64,000 bases of DNA from DATFVA01 sp963745945 (GTDB lineage: Bacteria; Bacteroidota; Ignavibacteria; Ignavibacteriales; Ignavibacteriaceae): contig CAVUZG010000004.1 in NCBI GenBank assembly GCA_963745945.1, positions 1,984,001 to 2,048,000 on the forward strand. The letters are read 5' to 3'. This document shows positions 56,762 to 64,000 of this stretch, piece after piece. The notes beneath the pieces were generated by a model that was not told where the DNA came from, ran no database searches, and saw only the letters and a list, made by a program, of their open reading frames with translations. Position numbers and translations under genes: made by a program. How positions within the stretch are numbered: the first letter of the stretch is position 1; each line of letters starts with the position of its first letter.

Positions 56762-57860
56762 TTGATCCTTCCTTTATTCTAAAAAGCATATCCTCTTCTT
56801 TTATTTTTAAGAAAGAGAGGTTTGAAAAATCGGTTAAGGTTATAAATGCCTGGCCGACATCTCTCAGGTACTCGCTTATTTTTATTGATCTGTTTGTGTC
56901 CAGTTCACCAAAAACATCATCGAGAAGAAATATTGGGGTCTTCCCCGTAATTTCTTTGAGGTAAAAAAATTCAGCAAAACGCAAAACCACCTGGTAAGTT
57001 TTATGTTGTCCCTGTGAGCCATATGTTCTGAGGTTAACGTTATTAATTTCAAAAATATAATCATCACGATGCGGACCAACAAGATTTGAAGCCCTTCTCA
57101 TTTCGTCATCTTTTCTTTCTTCAATCACTTCTTCAAAACGATGTTTTATTTCGCTGCCCTCATAATTTTCTAAAAAGGAATAATAAATTCCCGGGATTTC
57201 GTCTGTCCCCATTATTATTCTGTATGATTCTCTTATATAATTATTAAAATCATTGATGAACCTGACTCTATGTTCTATTATTTCTGTTCCCAACTCTATA
57301 AGTTTCTCTGTCCATGCATCAAATTCTGCAGAAAGATCATTGTATCTGTTTTCTTTCCTTTTTGTCAGAAGAGATGCCCTTTGACGCAACGTTTTATTAT
57401 AATCAAGTAAAATTCTCAGGTAGGTTTCGCTTGCCTGGGAAATAACGGAATCAATAAATTTTCTTCTCTCAGATGGAGAGCCCTGCGTAATGGCATGATC
57501 GGCCGGATTTAAAATAACAACCGGAAAGCGGCCTATAACATCTGAATATCTTGACACTATTTTGTTGTTTTGAAAATAGTTTTTTTTGTTTTCTAAAAGA
57601 GAATAAAATATTTTCACTTTGTCTTCTGTCAGATCACTAAATAATCCATCTATCTCAAACTCGTTTTTTGAAAAACCAACAACTTCACTATCCGATTTTG
57701 CATTAAAACTTTTTGTTGTACACAAATAATATATTGACTCGAGAATCGAAGTCTTTCCTTCTCCGTTACCACCAACAATATAATTCAACTTTTCGGAAAA
57801 TTGCAGTTCGGTGTTTTTATGGATTCGAAAATTTTTCAACCGGATGGAATTCAATATCAT
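56748..57860 (-). CDS. recF: DNA recombination/repair protein RecF
   Basis: The 370-residue SMC-like ATPase has Walker A GGNGEGKTSILES at about residue 32, the ABC-type signature near TYGSQGQHKTYQVVLR, and Walker B IFLLDDVFGELD. It loads RecA at gaps with RecO/R. Length is normal. It starts one base after the dnaN stop and overlaps dciA downstream, the classic dnaA-dnaN-recF-gyrB order. Confidence 0.95.
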   Translation of the reverse strand: MILNSIRLKNFRIHKNTELQFSEKLNYIVGGNGEGKTSILESIYYLCTTKSFNAKSDSEVVGFSKNEFEIDGLFSDLTEDKVKIFYSLLENKKNYFQNNKIVSRYSDVIGRFPVVILNPADHAITQGSPSERRKFIDSVISQASETYLRILLDYNKTLRQRASLLTKRKENRYNDLSAEFDAWTEKLIELGTEIIEHRVRFINDFNNYIRESYRIIMGTDEIPGIYYSFLENYEGSEIKHRFEEVIEERKDDEMRRASNLVGPHRDDYIFEINNVNLRTYGSQGQHKTYQVVLRFAEFFYLKEITGKTPIFLLDDVFGELDTNRSIKISEYLRDVGQAFITLTDFSNLSFLKIKEEDMLFRIKEGSIANA

Positions 57861-57861
57861 A

Positions 57862-58971
57862 TCAGTTATTTAAACGTACAGGCATCAGCAGAAGCATAAG
57901 TTCTTCGTTTTCTTCGGTTTTTGATGGTTCAATTATACAAGCCTTTGTCGGTGAATGTAATTTAAATAAAACCTGTTCATCATTTACATGAGTAAGAACA
58001 TCATTTACATATCCTGTATTAAAGCCAATATCCATAGAATCCCCCTTATACTCACATTTAATGTTTTCTTTTGCGTTTGATCCATGATCGATATCTTCTG
58101 CAGAAACCTCTAGATTGTTCTGGCTAATTGAAAACTTAACCTGTTTTGAGTTTGCCGTAGAAAATAACATCATTCTCTTTACCGCAGAAATAAGTTCTTC
58201 GGTTTTAATAGTAAGAACATTTTCGTTTTCCAAAGGAATAACGCTGTTATACGCCGGATATTTTTCTCCGATCAGTCTTGATATTAATTCTAAATCTCCC
58301 AGATTAAAGGAAATGTTTGTTTTACTCAGATACATTTTAATATCAGATTCATTTAAAAGTTTTGAAAGAACTGTTATTGCTCTTTCGGGAACAATATATT
58401 GTTCTTCTTTGGATGAATTTATTTTTTTGTTTATATATTTAACCAACCTGTGTCCGTCTGTGGTTACAAACCTCAATCCTTCTTCAGTAAATTCCATCAG
58501 CGTTCCTGTCATTGCCGGACGCATATCTTCTTTACTCATTGCAAAAGATGTTTGATCAATCATCTTCTTCAATTCCTGCCCGTTCATTAAAACTTCTTTC
58601 TCTTTTGAAACTTCCGGAATATCAGGAAAATCATCAGAAGGAGAATAACTTAAATTGTAAGTTCCGTTATCAGTCTGAATTTTTAATTTAGAATTTCCGG
58701 TTGTTTCAAATTTAATTTGTGTGTCTCCAAGCGAACGGATAATATCATAAAATAATTTAGCAGGAATAACCATTTTAATATCTTCTTCTGAGGGTATATT
58801 AAGAGAAGAGCGCAATACTATCTCCATATCTGTAGCAGTAACTGTCATTAAACCATCCTTGATTTCAACAAGAAAGTTCTCAAGTACAGGCATTGGAGTG
58901 CGGCTTGGAACAGCAGGAATAATCTTGGATAAAAGTTTTTCTAAAACTTTACTGTTAACTTTGAATTCCAT
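57862..58971 (-). CDS. dnaN: DNA polymerase III beta subunit (sliding clamp)
   Basis: The 369-residue product has the three-domain clamp layout: MEFKVNSKVLEKLLSKIIPA, VSRTPMPVLENFLVEIKDG (allowing for order), VTATDMEIVLRSSL, RFVTTDGHRLVKY, and the C-terminal LMPVRL. It forms a dimer ring that holds polymerases on DNA. It is followed at one base by recF. Confidence 0.96.
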   Translation of the reverse strand: MEFKVNSKVLEKLLSKIIPAVPSRTPMPVLENFLVEIKDGLMTVTATDMEIVLRSSLNIPSEEDIKMVIPAKLFYDIIRSLGDTQIKFETTGNSKLKIQTDNGTYNLSYSPSDDFPDIPEVSKEKEVLMNGQELKKMIDQTSFAMSKEDMRPAMTGTLMEFTEEGLRFVTTDGHRLVKYINKKINSSKEEQYIVPERAITVLSKLLNESDIKMYLSKTNISFNLGDLELISRLIGEKYPAYNSVIPLENENVLTIKTEELISAVKRMMLFSTANSKQVKFSISQNNLEVSAEDIDHGSNAKENIKCEYKGDSMDIGFNTGYVNDVLTHVNDEQVLFKLHSPTKACIIEPSKTEENEELMLLLMPVRLNN

Positions 58972-59441
58972 TACTCAATCTCCTTTTAAAGCATACAAAA
59001 ATAGTAAAACAGGTCACTAATCTCAATGAATTTAGATGGTATTAAAACGGATTAATCGGTTACAATTGGAATAAATTCAAAAGGAAATATACTATATATA
59101 AACGGTATATTAAAAGTTTTTTAGTATATAAAATTATATTTATAAATAGTTAACACCCTATTTATTATTAATAGATTATATATTTAAAAGTTAATAATTA
59201 TAATAAGAATGTTAATAAGTTAGTTTTATCAAATTACTGTTATTACTCTTCTAAACAATACTAATTTTTAAAAACAAATTGTTAACAACAGGATATTTTT
59301 TTATAGTTGTTAACAGCACCTTCATAAACATCAAAATGTTAACATACTAAAATTGATTTGCCAACATATTACCAACATCAAAAAAGTTTAAAATAAAAAA
59401 GGCTCTTATAGAGCCTTCAATAAAAAATATTTAAAGTATAT
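58972..59441. other. AT-rich dnaA-dnaN gap with TGTTAACA-type sites, possible second part of the origin
   Basis: This 470-base gap has no gene. It holds repeated GTTAAC/GTTAATA motifs (AGTTAACAC near 59148, TGTTAATAA at 59210, TTGTTAACAA near 59280, TTGTTAACAG near 59309, TGTTAACAT near 59338). TGTTAATAA is the inverse of TTATTAACA, a DnaA-box variant also in the dnaA-rpmH gap. It also holds long A+T stretches and the dnaA terminator. It probably contains the dnaN promoter and may form a bipartite origin with the other gap. Confidence 0.45.
59394..59417 (-). terminator. Terminator after dnaA
   Basis: AAGGCTCT and AGAGCCTT form an 8-bp stem with a three-base loop. On the minus strand it is followed by TTTTTATTTT. 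It lies 25 bases beyond the dnaA stop, so dnaN needs its own promoter. Confidence 0.8.
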
Positions 59442-60839
59442 TTAAGAACACTTCAACTCAATTTGAGTCCTTACATTATTTATAATGTCTTTTAAAGATT
59501 GATCCTTTGATATATATTCTTCTATTGTTGTACATGCATGAATAACTGTAGAGTGGTCTCTGCCTCCGAAATGAAGACCAATTGTTTTAAGAGAAGATTT
59601 TGTTAATTCCTTAGAAAGGTACATAGCAACCTGTCTGGCGAGAACAATCTCCTTTTTCCTGGTTTTATCACGAATTTTGTTTTCTGCAATGTTCATAACC
59701 TCACAAACAATATTAGTAATCGTTTCAATAGTTACATTTACTTTTCTATCAGTGGCAATTTCCTTAACCGTTTTCTTTGCGAGATCCAGATTTATTTCTT
59801 TTGAGTTGAGTGAAGCATTTGCCAGCAGTTTTATTAAACAACCTTCAAGTTCTCTTATGTTGGAAGTTATATTGTTTGCTACATATTCCAGCAAATCAGA
59901 AGATAATTCCAGCCCATAGTCTTCAGATTTCTTTTTAAGTATTGCAATTCTCATTTCAAGTTCCGGCGGTTGAATGTCTGCAGCAAGCCCCCATTGGAAT
60001 CTTGAAATCAAACGGTCATCAAGACCTTTTAAATCCTTAGGAGCTCTGTCGCTTGAAAGAATTATCTGTTTTCTTGATTGATGAAGAGTATTAAAAATGT
60101 GAAAGAAGTGATCCTGTGTTTTTTCTTTCCCGATTAAAAACTGGATATCGTCAATAATTAACACGTCCATGCTTCTGTAAAAATTTGAGAAATCATTAAC
60201 CTTATTGGACTGGATTGATTCTACAAATTCAACCGTGAAAATATCAGAGGAAAGATAAATCACTTTTTTACCAGGAAACAACTCTAAAATTTTATTTCCA
60301 ATTGCTTGTACAAGATGAGTTTTTCCAAGACCAACCCCCCCGTAAACGAACAAAGGGTTAAAAGATGTTCCACCGGGATTTTCACTTATGGCACCGGCTG
60401 CTGCTCTTGCAAGCTGGTTACCTTCACCCTTAATAAAATTATCAAAAGTATAACGTGGATTTAAATATGTTTTATGTCCCGGGGTCTGAACAGAAACTTC
60501 CGGCGATAACTGAATTACAGTTTTGCTTTTTAATGTATTAGAGTCGGCAGGAGTTTTTTCTTCAGAAATAATATATGAAAGTTTTGCAGCCGGCCCGATA
60601 ATATCAACAATTGTTTTATTGATTAGAGTATTATAATGTTCATCAATCCATTCCCAGAAGAAACGACTGGGAATTTGTACTTTTAAGGTAAGTCCTGACA
60701 ACTCCAGTGGTTTTATCGGCAAAAACCACGTGTTATAAGTCATTAATGTTACGTTTTCTTTTATCGATTTGAGGCATTCTTTCCAGACAGAAGCCGCGTT
60801 GTTGAATTCAGGTTTACTCGAGGTAACCGCGTTAACCAT
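59442..60839 (-). CDS. dnaA: Chromosomal replication initiator protein DnaA
   Basis: The 465-residue product has domain I (WKECLKSIKENVTLMTYNTWF), a linker, the AAA+ domain III with YTFDNFIKGEGNQLA, Walker A GGVGLGKTHLVQAIG and Walker B LIIDDIQFL, and the DNA-binding domain IV with FGGRDHSTVIHA near the end. It binds DnaA boxes and opens the origin. A perfect TTATCCACA box lies just upstream of its start (60846), consistent with self-control. Confidence 0.98.
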   Translation of the reverse strand: MVNAVTSSKPEFNNAASVWKECLKSIKENVTLMTYNTWFLPIKPLELSGLTLKVQIPSRFFWEWIDEHYNTLINKTIVDIIGPAAKLSYIISEEKTPADSNTLKSKTVIQLSPEVSVQTPGHKTYLNPRYTFDNFIKGEGNQLARAAAGAISENPGGTSFNPLFVYGGVGLGKTHLVQAIGNKILELFPGKKVIYLSSDIFTVEFVESIQSNKVNDFSNFYRSMDVLIIDDIQFLIGKEKTQDHFFHIFNTLHQSRKQIILSSDRAPKDLKGLDDRLISRFQWGLAADIQPPELEMRIAILKKKSEDYGLELSSDLLEYVANNITSNIRELEGCLIKLLANASLNSKEINLDLAKKTVKEIATDRKVNVTIETITNIVCEVMNIAENKIRDKTRKKEIVLARQVAMYLSKELTKSSLKTIGLHFGGRDHSTVIHACTTIEEYISKDQSLKDIINNVRTQIELKCS

Positions 60840-61270
60840 ATTTAATTATCCACAGAAAAAAAGGATGAAAATATTTGGAAAATCAATTATTTACTCTTGG
60901 GATTTTGATGACACACTCACCAATTAACAACTTATTAACATTAGATGCTGGCCGCCAACCGGTTATTTATAAACGAGTTAGGACGACCGATTTCAGCAAT
61001 TCACATTTTTATCAAAACAACAAAGGGAATTTTATAACCCCCGGGATGCGTGAAACGTTTTCACAATAAATTATTATCAACAAGTTATGAACACAAATTA
61101 TGACCACTGAACACAGAGAAAAAATATAAAGTATTTTTGCTTACCGCAAATTAATCTTTTAAAAAGTGCAAGAAAAAATCCCCATGGCAAATATACCTAA
61201 AATTAATTGTCTTGCTTGTTTATTTTATAAAGCCTACTTTTGTAGTCTTTTTTGATAATTAGGAGATTAA
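60840..61270. other. Probable chromosomal replication origin (oriC) with DnaA boxes
   Basis: This 431-base gap lies between leftward dnaA and rightward rpmH. It holds a perfect DnaA box TTATCCACA (60846-60854) and near-matches TTATTAACA (60932-60940), TTATCAACA (61074-61082), TTATGAACA (61085-61093) and TTATGACCA (61098-61106). The last three form a tight cluster, and A+T-rich stretches lie nearby. Genes run away from it on both sides, as expected from leading-strand bias. A 64-codon frame at 60875 is judged spurious. Confidence 0.7.
61216..61242 (+). promoter_or_regulatory. Possible rpmH promoter (Bacteroidota-like)
   Basis: TTG at 61216 and TACTTTTG at 61235 fit a Bacteroidota-style promoter (TTTG ... 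TAnnTTTG) with a spacer of 16 bases, 28 bases before the rpmH start. This promoter type is not established for Ignavibacteria. Confidence 0.25.
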
Positions 61271-61417
61271 ATGAAGCGGACTTTTCAGCCAAGTAACAGG
61301 AAAAGAAAAAACAAACATGGGTTCCGGGAAAGAATGAAAACCAAAAATGGTAGAAAAGTGCTTTCCCGCAGAAGAGCAAAAGGAAGAAAAAAACTGACTG
61401 TTAGTGACGAGATGTAA
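61271..61417 (+). CDS. rpmH: 50S ribosomal protein L34
   Basis: The 48-residue basic protein begins MKRTFQPSNRKRKNKHGFR and ends with RRRAKGRKKLTVSDEM, the L34 signature. It is a component of the large ribosomal subunit. It follows TTAGGAGATTAA. It is the first gene of the rpmH-rnpA-yidD-yidC operon next to the origin; rnpA starts five bases after its stop. Confidence 0.97.
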   Translation: MKRTFQPSNRKRKNKHGFRERMKTKNGRKVLSRRRAKGRKKLTVSDEM

Positions 61418-61422
61418 TTGTT

Positions 61423-61821
61423 TTGAAGAGTTTTGGACTTTCTGCAGCCGAAAGAATTAAAAGCAGAATTGATTTTGAAAATTTATATGATTTTGGTAAG
61501 GTTGTTTTTTCAGGCGACAAAAAAATTAAGGCTGTTTTTTTAATTGAAGAAAATCAAACCGCAGGAAAGGTTCAGATTGCTGCTGCGGTTTCCAGTAAGG
61601 CAGGCAAAGCAGTGTGGAGAAACCGAATAAAAAGACTGATCAGAAACTCTTACAGGTTAAATAAAGAAAAGCTTATTAAGATTTGTTTATTAAAAAAGAT
61701 TGTTTTGAAAATAATTTTTTCTCCAAATCGCCTTAATGAAAAAAACAACCCGGTTGTTGTTCTTGATGAAATAATGCCGGGCATAAAGGATATTTTGTTT
61801 CAAATAGAAAGAAGCTTGTAG
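61423..61821 (+). CDS. rnpA: Ribonuclease P protein component
   Basis: The 132-residue basic protein has the RnpA layout with RIKSRIDFENLYDFGK, AAAVSSKAGKAVWRNRIKRL and the RNR motif RNRIKRLIRNSYR. It assists the RNase P RNA in maturing tRNA 5' ends. The start is TTG, just after rpmH. Its stop is immediately followed by the yidD ATG. Confidence 0.93.
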   Translation: MKSFGLSAAERIKSRIDFENLYDFGKVVFSGDKKIKAVFLIEENQTAGKVQIAAAVSSKAGKAVWRNRIKRLIRNSYRLNKEKLIKICLLKKIVLKIIFSPNRLNEKNNPVVVLDEIMPGIKDILFQIERSL

Positions 61822-62031
61822 ATGTGGAGACTTTTTGTTTTTCTCATCAGGGCTTATCAAAAATTAATATCGCCACTCTTACCCCCCTCCTGTAGATTTT
61901 ATCCGACATGTTCAGAATATTCAATCCAGGCTTTCAGGAAATATGGAGTTTTTAAGGGGGGAGCAAAATCTGTGTGGCGTATCTTAAGGTGCAATCCTTT
62001 TAATAAAGGAGGTTTCGACCCCCTGAAGTAA
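61822..62031 (+). CDS. yidD: Membrane protein insertion efficiency factor YidD
   Basis: The 69-residue product has the family markers LIRAYQKLISPLLPPSCRFYP, TCSEYSIQAFRKYG and GAKSVWRILRCNPFNKGGFDP. It helps YidC-dependent insertion at the inner membrane. It lies ten bases before yidC in the conserved operon. Confidence 0.96.
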   Translation: MWRLFVFLIRAYQKLISPLLPPSCRFYPTCSEYSIQAFRKYGVFKGGAKSVWRILRCNPFNKGGFDPLK

Positions 62032-62041
62032 TGGAAGTATA

Positions 62042-63925
62042 ATGGATAGAAATACAACAATAGCATTTATATTAATCGGCGCCATACTGGTGCTCTGGTT
62101 TTATCTGAACTCCCCTTCCCCGGAACAAATACAAAAGGGAAAGACAACGGATACAACCGCCGTTCATACGGATTCCGTTAAGATAAAAAAAGAAATTGCT
62201 GTTGATACAGTAAAAGTTAAAGAAAAAAAGACCCCGGTTGTTGAAAATGATAGTTTAAAATACGGCAGGTTTTTTACTTCTTCTGATAAAAAAGAAAAAT
62301 TAATTACAATTGAAAATAATTTGATTGTGATGGAAATTTCAACGCGCGGCGCAAATATCAGAAAATATTATATGAAGAAGTTTAATAACTGGTATTCAAT
62401 CCATAGTAACGGGGATAATAATTTTTATAAAACTCATGTTCAGCTAATAGACTATTCACAGGGGAACGCTTACAATCTTTCCTTTGTAACTTCAGACGGG
62501 AAAGCAATAAATACCGCATCTCTAAATTTTAATTCTGATGCAGAAAAAAGTCATTATAAATTAGCAGACAAAGACTCCCTGGTTTTATCATTTAAACTTC
62601 CTGCAGCGGATAATTCTTACATAATTAAGAAATTTACTTTTTACGGAGACAAGTACAGTTTTCAAAGTGAAATTGATCTTGTTAATATGACAAACTTAAT
62701 CAGCAATAATTCATACGACCTTGTTTGGAACAGCGGGTTGAGGTTTGTAGAAGAAAATTCGGTTGATGAAGCAAACTATTCCGATGCCAGTGTTTATTAC
62801 GGAGGTGAACAGGTAATACTTGATGCCTCTTCAGTTGGTGAAAAAGTTAATAAAGATTTTAACGGAAGAGTTGATTGGGCCGCAGTAAGAAACAAATATT
62901 TTGCAGCCATAATTGCGCCGACTAATCCTAACGAAGTAAACGGAGCCTATGTTGACGGCGTACGTAAAGCAGTGGGAAAAACAGGAATTAAAGAAGATTA
63001 TTCTGTTAGAATCAACGTTCCATTTAAAAACACCGGATTTGAAAAAAGTACATTTATGGTCTATATAGGACCGGTTGATTATGACCTCTTAAAAGTATAT
63101 GGGGATAAGTTTACAGCCATTGTAGATTTCGGTAGTTTCTTTGGTTTAAAGTTTATTGTCAGGCCCATTGCGGAATACGTGCTTTTGCCCCTGTTTAATT
63201 TTCTACATACTTTTATTCCGAATTATGGTTTTGTAATTATCGTCTTTTCATTAATTATAAAATTTGTCCTTTATCCGCTTACCAAAACCAGCTATCAGTC
63301 AATGAAAAAGATGCAGCTTCTTCAGCCGAAGATTGCTGAGCTAAAAGAAAAATATAAAGATGACTCTCAGAAGCTAAATAAAGAAACGATGAAACTGTAT
63401 TCAACTTACGGGGTTAATCCTGCCGGGGGCTGTCTTCCATTACTTCTGCAGATGCCTATTTTTATTGCTCTTTGGGGTCTATTTAAAACTGCGATTGAGT
63501 TGAGGCAGCAGCCGTTTATGTTGTGGATGAAGGATCTTTCTACACCCGATGTAATTGCTAACTTACCCTTTAAGCTTCCCTTGTTCGGGATAGACCAGAT
63601 AAGCGGACTTGCTTTATTAATGGGAGTAACAACTTTCGTTCAACAGAAGATGAGCGTTAAAGATCCGAAACAGGCAGGGCTAGTTTATATTATGCCTGTT
63701 ATGCTGACAATTATGTTTATGTCATTCCCCTCCGGGCTGAATCTTTATTATTTTATGTTTAATGTTTTTTCGATAGCGCAACAATATTACATTAATCATA
63801 AACATGATGGTATGGAATTAGTCCCGGTGAAAAACCCAAACAAGAAAAAAGGATTTATGTCCAAACTTATGGAAGCAGCCGAACAGAACGCAAAAGTACA
63901 ACAGCAGCAGAAAAAGAAAAGGTAA
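62042..63925 (+). CDS. yidC: Membrane protein insertase YidC
   Basis: The 627-residue product has an N-terminal membrane helix (residues 6-23), a long periplasmic domain (about 60-365; DYSQGNAYNLSF; VDGVRKAVGKTG), and the five-helix Oxa1/YidC domain (about 375-600) with FIPNYGFVIIVFSLIIKF, SYQSMKKMQLLQPKIAELKE and GVNPAGGCLPLLLQMPIFIA. The C-terminal tail is Lys- and Gln-rich, as in ribosome-binding YidC tails. It inserts membrane proteins with or without Sec. Confidence 0.97.
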   Translation: MDRNTTIAFILIGAILVLWFYLNSPSPEQIQKGKTTDTTAVHTDSVKIKKEIAVDTVKVKEKKTPVVENDSLKYGRFFTSSDKKEKLITIENNLIVMEISTRGANIRKYYMKKFNNWYSIHSNGDNNFYKTHVQLIDYSQGNAYNLSFVTSDGKAINTASLNFNSDAEKSHYKLADKDSLVLSFKLPAADNSYIIKKFTFYGDKYSFQSEIDLVNMTNLISNNSYDLVWNSGLRFVEENSVDEANYSDASVYYGGEQVILDASSVGEKVNKDFNGRVDWAAVRNKYFAAIIAPTNPNEVNGAYVDGVRKAVGKTGIKEDYSVRINVPFKNTGFEKSTFMVYIGPVDYDLLKVYGDKFTAIVDFGSFFGLKFIVRPIAEYVLLPLFNFLHTFIPNYGFVIIVFSLIIKFVLYPLTKTSYQSMKKMQLLQPKIAELKEKYKDDSQKLNKETMKLYSTYGVNPAGGCLPLLLQMPIFIALWGLFKTAIELRQQPFMLWMKDLSTPDVIANLPFKLPLFGIDQISGLALLMGVTTFVQQKMSVKDPKQAGLVYIMPVMLTIMFMSFPSGLNLYYFMFNVFSIAQQYYINHKHDGMELVPVKNPNKKKGFMSKLMEAAEQNAKVQQQQKKKR

Positions 63926-63988
63926 AAGTGTTTTAAAAACGTTAATTTTCTCCTGTTAAATATTTTCAGGAGAAGCAGCGTAAAATAA

Positions 63989-64000
63989 ATGATCCGCAAT
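63989..64000 (+). CDS. Start of next gene, possibly mnmE (cut by window end)
   Basis: ATGATCCGCAAT (MIRN) at the window end could be the start of mnmE, the tRNA-modifying GTPase gene that often follows yidC. Only four codons are visible, and the AGGAG at 63969 is rather far upstream, so this rests mainly on usual gene order. Confidence 0.25.

Noticed and set aside
60875..61069. 64-codon frame in the dnaA-rpmH gap
   Set aside because: It covers origin DNA with DnaA boxes, has no ribosome site and no protein-like features.
1..64000. CRISPR arrays, prophage genes, complete insertion sequences, rRNA genes
   Set aside because: I looked for regularly spaced repeats, phage structural or integrase genes, transposase frames and rRNA stretches and saw none.

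Overview
The window looks like chromosomal DNA of a non-photosynthetic member of the Ignavibacteria (Chlorobi/Bacteroidota group). The main reason is the C-terminal secretion-sorting domain on four loci, with the core QNYPNPFNP and the ending KKMLLLK; this type IX secretion tail in this form is typical of that class. The base composition is A+T-rich and intergenic gaps are short. The right end is the chromosomal replication origin: dnaA, dnaN, recF, dciA, gyrB and gyrA run leftward, and rpmH, rnpA, yidD and yidC run rightward from a gap rich in DnaA-box-like sites.

Layout. 0.1-10 kb: a PPK2 polyphosphate kinase, a broken lipoprotein, an orphan sorting-domain fragment, a palindromic repeat element, a broken ATP-grasp gene, a broken M14 peptidase, a heme pair (hemG/hemY and hemB) interrupted by a four-helix-bundle gene with flanking inverted repeats, a YjbR protein, a secreted His-repeat protein and an aldo/keto reductase. 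10-20 kb: secreted type IX cargo proteins with a TrmB-like regulator and a second, truncated regulator copy, an M14 carboxypeptidase, proline dehydrogenase and small lipoproteins. 20-33 kb: a type IV filament locus. It has two tandem copies of an unusual pilin-like gene (MGQQQ start), a broken multi-membrane-span protein, then PilC, PilB, PilT, a PilM-PilN fusion, a PilO-like protein and a secretin. 33-41 kb: two-component genes, namely a lone receiver, a three-receiver hybrid kinase, another receiver protein, a PAS/GAF kinase and an NtrC-type sigma-54 activator. 41-50 kb: tRNA-Lys, membrane proteins, a sucrose cassette (PfkB kinase, sucrose-phosphate synthase/phosphatase, sucrose synthase) and hemL. 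50-64 kb: small conserved genes, then the gyrase/origin block.

How the parts fit. The filament genes sit directly upstream of, and nearly touch, the signalling genes, so motility or adhesion is probably under complex two-component control; sigma-54 control of the pilins through the NtrC-type protein is possible but unproven. The sucrose genes encode both synthesis and UDP-dependent cleavage, which suggests sucrose as a compatible solute or storage sugar.

Data quality. At least nine genes between 1 and 33 kb are interrupted. Nearly every break I could resolve is repaired by removing one base, while 33-64 kb shows none. I suspect insertion-type sequence errors more than gene decay, so interrupted genes are entered as frameshifted and their intact reading is reconstructed in words. 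Bases 1-133 may hold the end of an upstream gene that I cannot identify.
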